Source: Micrococcales bacterium
GTDB taxonomy: Bacteria > Actinomycetota > Actinomycetes > S36-B12
NCBI GenBank assembly: GCA_002728915.1
Contig: PBWE01000006.1
Span: 20,026 to 32,289 of the forward strand
Reading direction: 5' to 3'
DNA: 12,264 bases
In this document: piece after piece, positions 5,165 to 12,264 of the stretch
Position numbering within the stretch: the stretch's first letter is position 1
Layout of the letters: the number at the start of each line of letters is the position of its first letter
The notes under the pieces: generated by a model
Told to the model about the DNA's origin: nothing
Seen by the model: only the letters and a program-made list of their open reading frames with translations
Database searches by the model: none
Made by a program: the position numbers and the translations under genes

Positions 5165-7360
5165 GTGGCCGGGGACATGGGGCTAGAAACCAGGCTTCGC
5201 GGTGTCATCGGAGGGCGCACGGCGGGAGCGCTGGAGCGAGGGCTGGGCCTGACCTCGGTGGGGGACCTCCTGCGCCACTACCCCCGTCGCTACGCCGAGC
5301 GCGGCGAGTTGACCGCCATCTCAGGGCTCACCGACGGCGATCACGTGACGATCGTGGCGGATATCGCCTCGGTCACGGCCCGACGGATGCGCAACAAGCG
5401 CGGCTCGCTCCTGGAAGTCCTCGTCAGTGACGGCACCGACTCGCTCGTCATCACGTTCTTCAATCAACCCTGGCGTGAGCGTGAGCTGCGCGTGGGGCAG
5501 CGAGGCCTGTTCGCGGGGACCATCAGCAGTTACCGAGATAAGCGGCAATTGGCGCACCCGCAATATGTCCTGCTCGGGGACGGCTCTGATGCCGAGAAGG
5601 TCGAGAGCTTCGCGGGCGCGATCATCCCGGTCTACCCGTCCACGAAATCCGTGACGAGTTGGCAGATCCAATCCTCGGTACGCATCGTGCTTGATTCGAT
5701 GGATGCCGATCAGATGATGTCGGATCCGATTCCAGCGGCGATGCGCGCAGACATGGACCTGCCGGACGTTCATCGTGCACTCGAAGGTGTGCACCGACCG
5801 ACTACCTGGCAGGACATCGAGCGTGGACGGGAGCGGTTGATATTCGAGGAAGCATTCGTGCTTCAGGCGAACTTGGTGCAGCGCCGTCATGCTGCTCGCA
5901 CGTATCGAGCCTCGGTGGTGCCCCCGGCGGGATCAGCCCTGCGGGAGACCTTCGATGCGGGCCTGCCTTTCACCCTGACCGGCGGACAGGCGGCGGTGGG
6001 GAACGAAATCGCCGCCGATCTCGCCCGAGAGGTACCCATGCAGCGGCTGCTGCAAGGAGATGTCGGTAGTGGGAAGACGGTTGTTGCCGTTCGCGCGATG
6101 CTGGACGTTGTGGCTGCGGGCGGCCAGGCGGTTTTGCTGGCACCGACGGAGGTTCTCGCGTCCCAGCACGCCTCAGGGATTCGCCGGCTCCTCGGCCCGC
6201 TCGCGGAAGCGGATTCGCTCCTGGGATCCGGGGCGACGGTTGACGGAACGACGGTTGTGCTGTTGACCGGCTCGGCGCGTTCGGCCCAACGACGGGAGGC
6301 CCTGGAAGCGATTGAGTCGGGGGTGGCCGGTGTGATCGTGGGAACGCATGCCCTACTGGAGGAGTCCGTGCAGTTTGCGCGCTTGGGGTTGGTGGTGATC
6401 GACGAACAGCATCGCTTCGGCGTCGAGCAGCGTGCCGCCCTGGCCCGCCGAGCCCCCGATGGCACGCATCCGCATGTGTTGGTGATGACGGCGACGCCGA
6501 TCCCACGCACCGTGGCGATGACCGTGTTCGGGGACCTCGACGTGTCGACCTTGGACGAAGTTCCGGCGGGCCGGGCAGAAGTGACCACCCACGTCATCAA
6601 CCCGCGGACGCAGCCGCGCCACGTGGACCGGTTGTGGGAGCGGGCCGCGGAGGAGGCCGCGGCGGGACACCGAGTGTTCATCGTCTGCCCTCGGATCGAT
6701 GCCGCGAATGTCGAAGAGGGCTCCACGACGGACGTGGCCGGGGAGGCCGACGTCAGCATCGCGACCGTCGAAGAAACATTCCACGAGGCGGTGGCTCGAC
6801 TCCCGAATGCCCGGGTGGCTGCCCTGCACGGGCGCATGTCCGCAGAGGACAAGGAGTCCGTGATGGCAGGTGTGGCCTCCGGTGGAGTCGATGTCGTAGT
6901 GTCCACCACCGTCATCGAGGTCGGCGTCGATGTTCCCGACGCCACCATGATGATCGTGTTCGATGCCGACCGATTCGGTATCTCGCAGTTGCACCAACTT
7001 CGCGGTCGCATCGGTCGAGGAAGTCTGCCGGGCGTGTGTCTGCTCGTGAGCGCCGCCGAGGACGGCACCCCCACGCGCGAACGGCTCGACGCGGTGGCCT
7101 CGACACGCAACGGATTCGATCTGGCCCAACGCGATCTGGAGATTCGTCGAGAAGGTGATGTGTTGGGCGGTTCCCAGTCGGGTGTTCGATCGTCGCTGCG
7201 TCTGTTGCGCGTGGTCGAGGACGCCGACGTCATTGCCCGGGCGCGCGCGGCCGCCGAGGAATTGCTCGAGACGGACCCCGATCTGGAGTCCTATCCGGCG
7301 TTGCGCGAAGCGATGACCCGATGGGACGCCGAGCAGGCCGAATTTCTGGAGAAGTCGTGA
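5165..7360 (+). CDS. recG: ATP-dependent DNA helicase RecG
   Basis: RecG is a superfamily 2 helicase that remodels stalled replication forks and branched DNA. The 731-residue length is typical. The N-terminal part (about 1-250) is the wedge/OB region, including VTIVADIASVTARR. The helicase core shows Walker A GDVGSGKT (298-305), the Walker B box DEQH (413-416) in VIDEQHRFGVEQR, motif III MTATPIPRT, and the second RecA lobe with VVSTTVIEVGVDVP and motif VI GRIGRG (614-619). The C-terminal RecG segment (FDLAQRDLEIRREGDVLGGSQSG) is complete. GTG 5165 is chosen because of the TAGCGT hexamer 6 bp upstream; ATG 5177 is an alternative start. The stop overlaps the rsmD start (GTGA). Confidence 0.97.
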   Translation: MAGDMGLETRLRGVIGGRTAGALERGLGLTSVGDLLRHYPRRYAERGELTAISGLTDGDHVTIVADIASVTARRMRNKRGSLLEVLVSDGTDSLVITFFNQPWRERELRVGQRGLFAGTISSYRDKRQLAHPQYVLLGDGSDAEKVESFAGAIIPVYPSTKSVTSWQIQSSVRIVLDSMDADQMMSDPIPAAMRADMDLPDVHRALEGVHRPTTWQDIERGRERLIFEEAFVLQANLVQRRHAARTYRASVVPPAGSALRETFDAGLPFTLTGGQAAVGNEIAADLAREVPMQRLLQGDVGSGKTVVAVRAMLDVVAAGGQAVLLAPTEVLASQHASGIRRLLGPLAEADSLLGSGATVDGTTVVLLTGSARSAQRREALEAIESGVAGVIVGTHALLEESVQFARLGLVVIDEQHRFGVEQRAALARRAPDGTHPHVLVMTATPIPRTVAMTVFGDLDVSTLDEVPAGRAEVTTHVINPRTQPRHVDRLWERAAEEAAAGHRVFIVCPRIDAANVEEGSTTDVAGEADVSIATVEETFHEAVARLPNARVAALHGRMSAEDKESVMAGVASGGVDVVVSTTVIEVGVDVPDATMMIVFDADRFGISQLHQLRGRIGRGSLPGVCLLVSAAEDGTPTRERLDAVASTRNGFDLAQRDLEIRREGDVLGGSQSGVRSSLRLLRVVEDADVIARARAAAEELLETDPDLESYPALREAMTRWDAEQAEFLEKS

Positions 7361-7992
7361 CGCGGATCATCGCCGGGCGTGCCCGCGGTCGTCGCGTGAA
7401 GATCCCCTCGGCCGGAACTCGACCGACCTCGGACCGACTGCGCGAAGCGTTGTTCGCCAGCGTGGAATCTCGACTGCGCGCCGCCGGACGCGGGTGGCAC
7501 GAGGTCGCCGTTGCCGACCTGTGGGCGGGATCGGGAGCGGTCGGCCTGGAGGCGTGGAGTCGAGGTGCCCCGCGCGTGCTGCTGGTGGAAAAGAACGCGG
7601 CGGCCGTCTCGGTCATGATGGGCAATGTCTCCAGCCTGGACGCCGACGGCGAAGTCGAGTGCCGCCGTGCCGACGTCGGCCTTGTGGTGACGTCCGAACC
7701 GCCCGGGGGGCCCTTCGACGTGATCTTCGCCGACCCTCCCTACGCCTACGACGACGCCTCGCTGTCGGACGACCTCGCCGGCGCAGTGCGATCGGGATGG
7801 TGCGCCCCGGATGCACTCGTCATCGTCGAGCGAGCGAAGGCGCGGGGGAGATCACCGGGGGGACGTTCTGGCCGGGACGGTGCAGCGCCGGAGGACCATG
7901 ATGCGCCCGCGCTTCCGCCCGAGATTGAGATCATCGATCATCGAGTCTACGGAGACAGCGCGCTTTGGTACGGTCGTGTGGGCGGTGCGTGA
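7357..7992 (+). CDS. rsmD: 16S rRNA (guanine(966)-N2)-methyltransferase
   Basis: RsmD uses S-adenosylmethionine to methylate G966 of 16S rRNA on the small subunit. The 211-residue protein starts TRIIAGRARGRR, then has TRPTSDRLREALF (21-33), the SAM-binding motif I DLWAGSGAVGLEA (G58-S-G60) and the catalytic DPPY (126-129). The last third contains a hydrophilic Gly/Arg/Pro-rich stretch (about residues 158-180) before the final strands EIEIIDHRVYGDSALWYGRV; it looks like a loop expansion. GTG 7357 overlaps the recG stop by 4 bp, so translation is probably coupled. The frame is open further upstream inside recG, but the family N-terminus begins here. Confidence 0.93.
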   Translation: MTRIIAGRARGRRVKIPSAGTRPTSDRLREALFASVESRLRAAGRGWHEVAVADLWAGSGAVGLEAWSRGAPRVLLVEKNAAAVSVMMGNVSSLDADGEVECRRADVGLVVTSEPPGGPFDVIFADPPYAYDDASLSDDLAGAVRSGWCAPDALVIVERAKARGRSPGGRSGRDGAAPEDHDAPALPPEIEIIDHRVYGDSALWYGRVGGA

Positions 7993-8043
7993 AGGCGGCA
8001 CCGGGAGGCGACGCTCGCGACCAATGCAGATGGTGGAGGTGTG

Positions 8044-8511
8044 ATGAAGGCGATCTGCCCCGGGTCCTTCGATCCGGTCACCAACGGTCATCTCGACGTC
8101 TTCACGCGTGCAGCCAGGATCGCTGATGAAGTCGTCGTCGCGGTTCTCGTCAACCGATCCAAGGCCGGCATGTTCAGTGTCGAGGAGCGCATTGAGATCC
8201 TCGCCGATGTCACCGCGGATCTGCCCAACGTTCGCATCGACTCTTTTCACGGCCTCCTGGTGGACTACTGCCGGGACAACGGCATCGAGGCGATCGTGAA
8301 AGGGCTTCGGGCGATCAGCGATTTCGATTACGAGCTGCAGATGGCCCAGATGAACCACCGATTGGGGGAGGTTGAAACCCTGTTCGTTTCGACCAATCCG
8401 CAGTACAGCTACCTGTCCTCCAGTCTGATCAAAGAGGTAGCCCGGCACGGCGGTGATGTGTCCGGTTTGGTGCCACAGGCCGTGTTGGACCGCTTCCCGG
8501 AGAAGTTCTGA
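8044..8511 (+). CDS. coaD: Phosphopantetheine adenylyltransferase
   Basis: CoaD transfers AMP from ATP to 4'-phosphopantetheine, the penultimate step of coenzyme A synthesis. The 155-residue length is normal. The nucleotidyltransferase site is visible as CPGSFDPVTNGHLDVF with the TxGH motif (T13-H16). Further motifs are IVKGLRAISDFDYELQMAQMN and LSSSLIKEVARHGGDVSGLVP near the C-terminus. ATG 8044 is chosen over GTG 8041 because the family begins MKAICPGSFD and the purine-rich GGTGGAGG (8032-8039) lies just upstream. It follows rsmD after 51 bp with no evident promoter, the usual rsmD-coaD pairing. Confidence 0.96.
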   Translation: MKAICPGSFDPVTNGHLDVFTRAARIADEVVVAVLVNRSKAGMFSVEERIEILADVTADLPNVRIDSFHGLLVDYCRDNGIEAIVKGLRAISDFDYELQMAQMNHRLGEVETLFVSTNPQYSYLSSSLIKEVARHGGDVSGLVPQAVLDRFPEKF

Positions 8512-8585
8512 GCCACAATGTGCCTAGCCCGGCGGCCGATGGCCAGCCGGAGCCAGCAGCGCCCGAAGAAGCCGCGCTACGACCG

Positions 8586-8591
8586 AAGGAG
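8586..8591 (+). promoter_or_regulatory. Shine-Dalgarno deciding the start of the SepIVA-like gene
   Basis: AAGGAG lies 6 nt before GTG 8598, while the in-frame upstream GTG 8520 has no purine-rich stretch in front of it. This favours the shorter protein. Confidence 0.65.
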
Positions 8592-8597
8592 CAGCGA

Positions 8598-9116
8598 GTG
8601 GACGTCCAGGAACGACTCGATGAGTTGAACGTTCTCGTTGAGGATGCCAAGTCCATGCCCCTGTCGGCATCGTGTGTGGTGAATCGATCTCAGGTCCTGG
8701 ACCTGATCGAGGAGATTCGGCAGATGCTCCCGGAGTCGGTGCATCGAGCGGACGAGCTGCTTGCCGACCGCGAGGCCGTGGTGCAAGACGGACGACGCGA
8801 GGCCGACCGCATTTTGGAAAGAGCGCGAACGGAAGCGGACAAGATGGTGTCCGAGCACGAGGTGTACCTCGCTGCCGTCGCAGAAGCCGAAGCGCTACGC
8901 AGGGAGACACTGTCGGACACCTCCCGTATGCGGCAGGAGACAGACGACTTTATCGATGCCAAATTGGCGAGCTTCGAAATCACTTTGCAGAAAACATTGC
9001 AGACGGTCGACCGAGGTCGCGAGCGTATTCGCAGCCAGATGTACGAAGACCTCGCTCCGGTGGGCGGCGATGAATTCTTCGACGGGGCGGCGGAACCAGA
9101 ACGCAGGGATTACTAG
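8598..9116 (+). CDS. SepIVA/DivIVA-like coiled-coil protein
   Basis: The 172-residue protein matches the actinobacterial family that includes mycobacterial SepIVA, a cytoplasmic coiled-coil protein linked to septation and cell-wall growth. The conserved head is MDVQERLDELNVLVEDAKSM followed by PLSASCVVNRSQVLDLIEEI (1-40). A charged, Glu/Arg/Ala-rich coiled coil spans about 45-115, then DDFIDAKLASFEITLQKTLQTVDRGRERI (116-144), the typical C-terminal block. It is shorter than mycobacterial SepIVA, having fewer coiled-coil repeats. GTG 8598 is chosen because Shine-Dalgarno AAGGAG (8586-8591) is 6 nt upstream and homologues start at MDVQ. A GTG at 8520 would add 26 Pro/Ala/Glu-rich residues. Two bases separate it from the DUF177 gene. 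Confidence 0.85.
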   Translation: MDVQERLDELNVLVEDAKSMPLSASCVVNRSQVLDLIEEIRQMLPESVHRADELLADREAVVQDGRREADRILERARTEADKMVSEHEVYLAAVAEAEALRRETLSDTSRMRQETDDFIDAKLASFEITLQKTLQTVDRGRERIRSQMYEDLAPVGGDEFFDGAAEPERRDY

Positions 9117-9118
9117 CG

Positions 9119-9727
9119 GTGAGTGGTTCCCGGCGTCCCGTCCAGGAATCACCCGGTGACAGCCCCACAACAATCGACGTCTCTCGGCTACACCGGCAAC
9201 CTGGTTCGCTTCTTGAGTTGAGTTTCGAGGCTCCCGCTCCGGGCGATCTGCACGTCGCGATGGCTCGCGTGCCCGAAGGATCGCCCATCGAGATGGATGT
9301 TTCCGTGGAATCCGTCGTCGAAGGGATCTGGGTGAGCGGCACCGCGGACGTCGACGTCGTGGCGGAGTGCTCACGGTGCTTGGACTCGGTGGAGTGGACG
9401 CAGATGGTGCCGATAGAGCAGATGTTCCGATATCCCGCCACGGACGCTCGCGGCGTCCTCATCGAGGATCCGCAGGACGACGACGAAGAAACTCCCGAGG
9501 TTGTCGCCGACACCATCGACATGCATGGGCCGCTACGCGACGCCGTCGTACTCTCCCTTCCCCTTGCCCCCTTGTGTTCTCCGGACTGTCAGGGCATCTG
9601 CCCCACCTGCGGGGAACGGGTCGAACTCGATGGAGATCCTCACGACCATCCCGTCTCTGACCCCCGGTGGTCCGCGCTGGAACAGTTGCTGACCGAAAGC
9701 CCGCCGACGATGCCCGAGGAGCGATAG
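9119..9727 (+). CDS. DUF177 (YceD-like) protein
   Basis: DUF177 proteins are conserved partners of rpmF and are linked to 23S rRNA maturation or large-subunit assembly in bacteria and plastids. The 202-residue product has the family core: SRLHRQPGSLLELSFEAP at the N-terminus, the strand pair ADVDVVAECSRCLDSVE with C84-xx-C87, an acidic linker (DDDEETPE), and the C-terminal PLCSPDCQGICPTCGE with C153, C157, C161 and C164. The cysteines suggest a metal site. The start is GTG 9119, two bases after the preceding stop; the Shine-Dalgarno signal is poor, so translational coupling is likely. rpmF follows after 75 bp, the standard arrangement. Confidence 0.9.
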   Translation: MSGSRRPVQESPGDSPTTIDVSRLHRQPGSLLELSFEAPAPGDLHVAMARVPEGSPIEMDVSVESVVEGIWVSGTADVDVVAECSRCLDSVEWTQMVPIEQMFRYPATDARGVLIEDPQDDDEETPEVVADTIDMHGPLRDAVVLSLPLAPLCSPDCQGICPTCGERVELDGDPHDHPVSDPRWSALEQLLTESPPTMPEER

Positions 9728-9769
9728 GGCACAATCATCGCCGTTGTGTCGGTGCAGACGGCACTGAGT

Positions 9770-9775
9770 TACGCT
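9770..9775 (+). promoter_or_regulatory. Candidate -10 hexamer for rpmF
   Basis: TACGCT lies in the 75-bp gap before rpmF and would place the transcription start near 9782, giving a leader of about 21 nt with a Shine-Dalgarno sequence. TTGTGT at 9744-9749 is a possible -35 but the 20-bp spacer is long. The same hexamer sequence serves the DUF3515 gene. Confidence 0.35.
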
Positions 9776-9802
9776 CTGCGCACCCGAAGTTAAGGAAGAA
9801 CA

Positions 9803-9976
9803 GTGGCTGTCCCCAAGCGCAAGATGTCCCGGTCCAACACGCGAAGCCGTCGCTCGCAGTGGAAAGCGAGCGCACCGACCCTCGTCACTTGCGCGCGCTG
9901 CAAGGAAAAGCGTCCCTCGCACACCGCCTGTCCCACGTGCGGGACGTACGCGAAGCGTCGCGTTCTGGACGTCTAA
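9803..9976 (+). CDS. rpmF: 50S ribosomal protein L32, zinc-binding form
   Basis: L32 is a small basic protein of the large ribosomal subunit. The gene encodes only 57 residues: [20 protein letters not shown] is the invariant L32 start, and C30-xx-C33 with C43-xx-C46 forms the zinc ribbon. The C-terminus is [10 protein letters not shown]. The start is GTG 9803 with Shine-Dalgarno AAGGA (9792-9796) 6 nt upstream, and the stop is TAA 9974-9976. It sits between DUF177 and plsX, the classic bacterial order. Both L32 and L28 in this window are of the zinc-containing type. Confidence 0.96.
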   Translation: MAVPKRKMSRSNTRSRRSQWKASAPTLVTCARCKEKRPSHTACPTCGTYAKRRVLDV

Positions 9977-9993
9977 GTCGGATCGGGCTTCCC

Positions 9994-11031
9994 ATGGCGC
10001 GGGTTGCCGTCGACCTCCTCGGCGGTGACGAAGGTGCTCCCGTCGTAGCCGACGCCATCGCGGGTGTCCTGGCCGGCGACACCGATGGGTGTGCCGCAGA
10101 CAGCAATCCACCACCGATTCAGATATGCGTGGTCGGACCACACGACCTCGCCCGGGAACTTCTCGCCGAGCGAAGCATCGATGTGGATGCGCACGGCGAC
10201 ATCTCTATCGCCCACGCGCAAGAGTCGGTTCCGATGTCCTCATCGAGTCACGACACGCTGGACATGCTCCGCGAACGCCAGGATCTGTCGAGTCTGGTCG
10301 GCGTGGAGGAGGTCCGATCCGGACGCGCGGATGCCTTTGTGTCGATCGGGCATACCGGTGCGACGGTTGGAGCCAGCGCCTTCGGTCTCGGTCGCGTCCG
10401 AGGTATGGGTCGTCCGGGTCTGGCCGTCGAGTTACCCGCGACCCAAGGGCCGGTGATCCTGCTCGATTGTGGCGCCGCGCCGCACGCAACCGCGGAAGAT
10501 CTCGTCCGCTTTGCAGCCGTGGGTGCGTCCTACGCACGAATCGTCGGCATTGATTCGCCGCGTATCGGTTTGTTGAGCATCGGCGGCGAAAGAGGCAAGG
10601 GCGATCACCTGCGCAAGCAGACCGACATTCGTCTCGCCGAGGACTTTGCGGCGGAGTACGTGGGCGCGGTCGAGGGCCACGACCTGATGGGTCAAGCGCG
10701 AGCCGATGTCATCGTCGTCGACGGCTTCACCGGGAATGTCGCACTGAAGTCGATGGAAGGAGCGCTGCGGTGGTCCGTGGGTGCGATGGGAACCGCCTAC
10801 GGGTCGATCGAGCCAGCCCGTGAGGTGCTGCGGTCGACCCATCTGCTGTCTGGCGCATCGCTCCTCGGGGTAGACGGCAACATCGTGGTCGGACACGGTG
10901 CATCGCGCGCGGATGAGATCCATGGGTGCATTCTTCGAGCTGCGATGCTGCACGAGGGGTCCATCGTCGAGAGTGTTCGCGCGTCTGTTTCCGGTTTCCC
11001 GGAACTGAATGCACGTGGAGAACTCGCATGA
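9994..11031 (+). CDS. plsX: Phosphate acyltransferase PlsX
   Basis: PlsX converts acyl-ACP and inorganic phosphate to acyl-phosphate and free ACP, the first step of the PlsX/PlsY route to phosphatidic acid, at the inner face of the membrane. The 345-residue product begins RVAVDLLGGDEGAP (usual DAMGGDxxP). IGHTGATVGA (118-127) replaces the common AGNTGA. LLDCGAAPHA, GLLSIGGERGKG, VIVVDGFTGNVALKSMEG and NIVVGHGASRADEI follow in the family order. Several positions differ from the consensus (His120, Cys159, Ser in GLLSIG). ATG 9994 fits the family N-terminus, although the frame is open upstream through rpmF; the Shine-Dalgarno is weak. The gene is 17 bp behind rpmF and overlaps the next gene by 4 bp (ATGA). 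Confidence 0.88.
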   Translation: MARVAVDLLGGDEGAPVVADAIAGVLAGDTDGCAADSNPPPIQICVVGPHDLARELLAERSIDVDAHGDISIAHAQESVPMSSSSHDTLDMLRERQDLSSLVGVEEVRSGRADAFVSIGHTGATVGASAFGLGRVRGMGRPGLAVELPATQGPVILLDCGAAPHATAEDLVRFAAVGASYARIVGIDSPRIGLLSIGGERGKGDHLRKQTDIRLAEDFAAEYVGAVEGHDLMGQARADVIVVDGFTGNVALKSMEGALRWSVGAMGTAYGSIEPAREVLRSTHLLSGASLLGVDGNIVVGHGASRADEIHGCILRAAMLHEGSIVESVRASVSGFPELNARGELA

Positions 11032-11315
11032 CGGAGCCAGGTGACGACGAGTCGACCAGCGGCACTGCCGACGTTGTCGCGTTCGCGACTGCGTTCGATG
11101 TCGATCCACGGAGCATTCGGGCCGACACTCCGCTCAGTGTCGTCGACTGGCGCGGGTCGGCAACAGATTGGCTGATGGTCGCCGATCACCTGGGCGTGAG
11201 TTTCTCGGGAGACGATCGCGCCTTGGACGATGTCGAGACGGTGGGCGACGTGATCGCTATCGTCAGGGCAGCGAACAGGCCCCGCTCGGGTGGAACGGCC
11301 GACGACAGGACCTGA
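11028..11315 (+). CDS. Acyl-carrier-protein-like protein lacking a canonical DSL motif
   Basis: This small acidic 95-residue protein sits between plsX and rnc, where acpP is found in many bacteria. Residues 14-83 resemble an [23 protein letters not shown] matches helix I and the following loop, [17 protein letters not shown] the recognition helix II, and [19 protein letters not shown] the final helix. Aligned without a gap from the LGV at 55-57, the phosphopantetheine serine position is Trp41 (DWRG instead of DSLD); the nearest serine, Ser44, is three residues later. It may therefore be unable to carry a prosthetic group, or use Ser44 with a shortened loop. ATG 11028 overlaps the plsX stop by 4 bp, so coupling is likely. 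The ACP-fold assignment is inference from pattern and position. Confidence 0.6.
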   Translation: MTEPGDDESTSGTADVVAFATAFDVDPRSIRADTPLSVVDWRGSATDWLMVADHLGVSFSGDDRALDDVETVGDVIAIVRAANRPRSGGTADDRT

Positions 11316-11337
11316 CACAGAAGGGAAGTGGTGCGGG

Positions 11338-12051
11338 GTGGCCCCCGACGCACAGGGATCAGTGGAGTCGTTGGATTCTCTGATGCGGGCACTGGGCCAG
11401 CGCATGGACGGCGACCTTCTTAGGCAAGCCATCACTCATCGCTCTTACGCATACGAGCACGGCGGACTACCCACCAACGAGCGCCTGGAATTCCTCGGCG
11501 ACTCCGTCTTGGGCATTGTCGTCACCGAACGGCTGTTTCGGGACTTTCCCGACGAGCCCGAGGGGCAACTTGCCAAACTGCGAGCAGCCGTCGTGAACGC
11601 ATCCGCGCTCGCGGAGGTCGCTCGGGAACTCGATTTGGGTTCCTTCCTGCTGTTGGGCAAGGGCGAGGGGAGCACCGGCGGACAGGACAAGTCCTCGATC
11701 TTGGCCGACGCGATGGAGGCGGTGATCGGGGCGATGTATATGTCGACCGATCTGGAAACCACCCGCTCCTTCATTGAGCGCATTTTCGGCCCCTTGATCG
11801 CCGAATCGTCGCAACTCGGCGCTGGACTGGATTGGAAGACGTCCTTGCAAGAACGTTCTGCCGAACTCGAGCGAGGTGTTCCCGAGTACCGGGTTACCGA
11901 CACCGGACCCGATCACGCCAAGGAATTCACCGCGCAGGCGGTGATCGGCGGCGACGTTCTGGGAACGGGACACGGTCGCAGCAAGAAGGTCGCTGAGCAA
12001 GAGGCGGCCGCGCAGGCCTACGCCGCTCTCGGCGGCACCACCGATGCCTGA
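11338..12051 (+). CDS. rnc: Ribonuclease III
   Basis: RNase III cleaves double-stranded RNA, including rRNA precursors. The 237-residue protein has the endonuclease domain (about 12-155) with signature [13 protein letters not shown] (47-59). Catalytic residues corresponding to E. coli E41, D45, D114 and E117 are E51, D55, D124 and E127. A double-stranded-RNA-binding domain follows at about 164-232 ([12 protein letters not shown], then [18 protein letters not shown]). GTG 11338 is chosen because AAGGGAAG (11321-11328) lies upstream and the product then matches family length. GTG 11290 would add 16 residues and overlap the preceding gene by 26 bp. The 3' end overlaps mutM by 8 bp. Confidence 0.95.
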   Translation: MAPDAQGSVESLDSLMRALGQRMDGDLLRQAITHRSYAYEHGGLPTNERLEFLGDSVLGIVVTERLFRDFPDEPEGQLAKLRAAVVNASALAEVARELDLGSFLLLGKGEGSTGGQDKSSILADAMEAVIGAMYMSTDLETTRSFIERIFGPLIAESSQLGAGLDWKTSLQERSAELERGVPEYRVTDTGPDHAKEFTAQAVIGGDVLGTGHGRSKKVAEQEAAAQAYAALGGTTDA

Positions 12052-12264
12052 ACTTCCCGAAGTCGAAGTGGTGCGTCGGGGCATCGACGCGTGGGCGACG
12101 AGTCGAACGATCAGCCGCGTGGACGTGTTGCACGCTCGATCGATCCGTCGCTGCGAGGGAGGCGCGCCGGAATTGCGCGCCGCACTCGAAGGAGACTCTT
12201 TTCGCTGCGCCAGTCGCCGAGGTAAGTACCTGTGGCTCCCGCTGACACGCACGAACGATCAGGC
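12044..12264 (+). CDS. mutM: Formamidopyrimidine-DNA glycosylase, N-terminal part (3' truncated by window)
   Basis: MutM (Fpg) excises oxidised purines such as 8-oxoguanine and nicks the resulting abasic site. Only the first 73 residues are in the window. They begin [15 protein letters not shown], so the catalytic Pro2 (Schiff base) and Glu3 are present, and RRGKYLWL supplies the conserved lysine (Lys61, equivalent to Lys57 of E. coli). ATG 12044 lies within the last codons of rnc (8 bp overlap in a different frame), so translation is probably coupled. The rnc-mutM pair is the usual actinobacterial arrangement. The H2TH motif and zinc finger lie outside the window. Confidence 0.95.
   Translation, partial: MPELPEVEVVRRGIDAWATSRTISRVDVLHARSIRRCEGGAPELRAALEGDSFRCASRRGKYLWLPLTRTNDQ

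Noticed and set aside
5887..7233. 448-codon minus-strand open frame inside recG
   Set aside because: Composition is Ser/Thr/Arg/Ala-rich without domains, typical of the antisense shadow of a GC-rich gene, and recG on the other strand is certain.
7820..7900. Gly/Arg-rich segment in rsmD as a frameshift or insertion scar
   Set aside because: The frame continues without a break into the conserved C-terminal strands; a variable loop is the simpler explanation.
9667..9993. Upstream extension of plsX through rpmF
   Set aside because: The extension overlaps rpmF in another frame and the PlsX family begins at MARVAVDLLGGD.
1..12264. Mobile elements, CRISPR arrays, toxin-antitoxin or defence genes
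   Set aside because: No transposase, integrase, repeat-spacer array or recognisable defence domain on either strand; all sizeable genes are accounted for by core functions plus one TetR regulator.

Overview
This window is a high-GC housekeeping segment of an actinobacterial (Actinomycetota) chromosome. The evidence is the gene order gpsA, ddl, DUF3515 lipoprotein, thiL, rpmB, recG, rsmD, coaD, SepIVA/DivIVA-like coiled coil, DUF177, rpmF, plsX, rnc, mutM, the frequent GTG starts, and two proteins (DUF3515 and the SepIVA-like protein) that are essentially actinobacterial. The genus cannot be named from the sequence alone.

Left part (1-5035): short genes alternate in direction. The 3' end of gpsA (glycerol-3-phosphate dehydrogenase) converges on a PLP-dependent gamma-lyase-like gene. 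That gene is divergent from ddl (D-Ala-D-Ala ligase) across only 37 bp. ddl converges on a TetR-type regulator, and the two stop codons share one CTAG. Upstream of the regulator on the same strand lies a DUF3515 lipoprotein, divergent from thiL (thiamine-phosphate kinase). thiL converges on rpmB (ribosomal protein L28, zinc-binding form).

Right part (5165-12264): one long rightward gene train. recG-rsmD overlap by 4 bp and are followed by coaD, a SepIVA-like coiled-coil gene, DUF177, rpmF, plsX, an acyl-carrier-like gene (4 bp overlap), rnc and mutM (8 bp overlap, cut by the window edge). It joins DNA repair and recombination (recG, mutM), rRNA processing and modification (rsmD, rnc, DUF177), ribosomal proteins (rpmF), coenzyme A synthesis (coaD) and phospholipid synthesis (plsX, ACP-like).

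The most notable observations are regulatory. (1) At least four gene starts (gamma-lyase, ddl, DUF3515, recG), and probably a fifth (tetR), have a TANNNT-like -10 hexamer exactly 6 bp before the start codon and no Shine-Dalgarno sequence. This is the expected layout for leaderless mRNAs. By contrast rpmB, rpmF, thiL, coaD and the SepIVA-like gene have clear Shine-Dalgarno sequences. (2) A perfect 16-bp palindrome sits at about -21 to -36 of the tetR start, where an autoregulatory operator would lie. (3) The acyl-carrier-like protein between plsX and rnc lacks the Asp-Ser-Leu attachment motif. No mobile element, CRISPR array, tRNA or rRNA gene was seen, and no stretch over 300 bp lacks a gene (the longest gap is 5036-5164). 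I see no undescribed multi-gene system.
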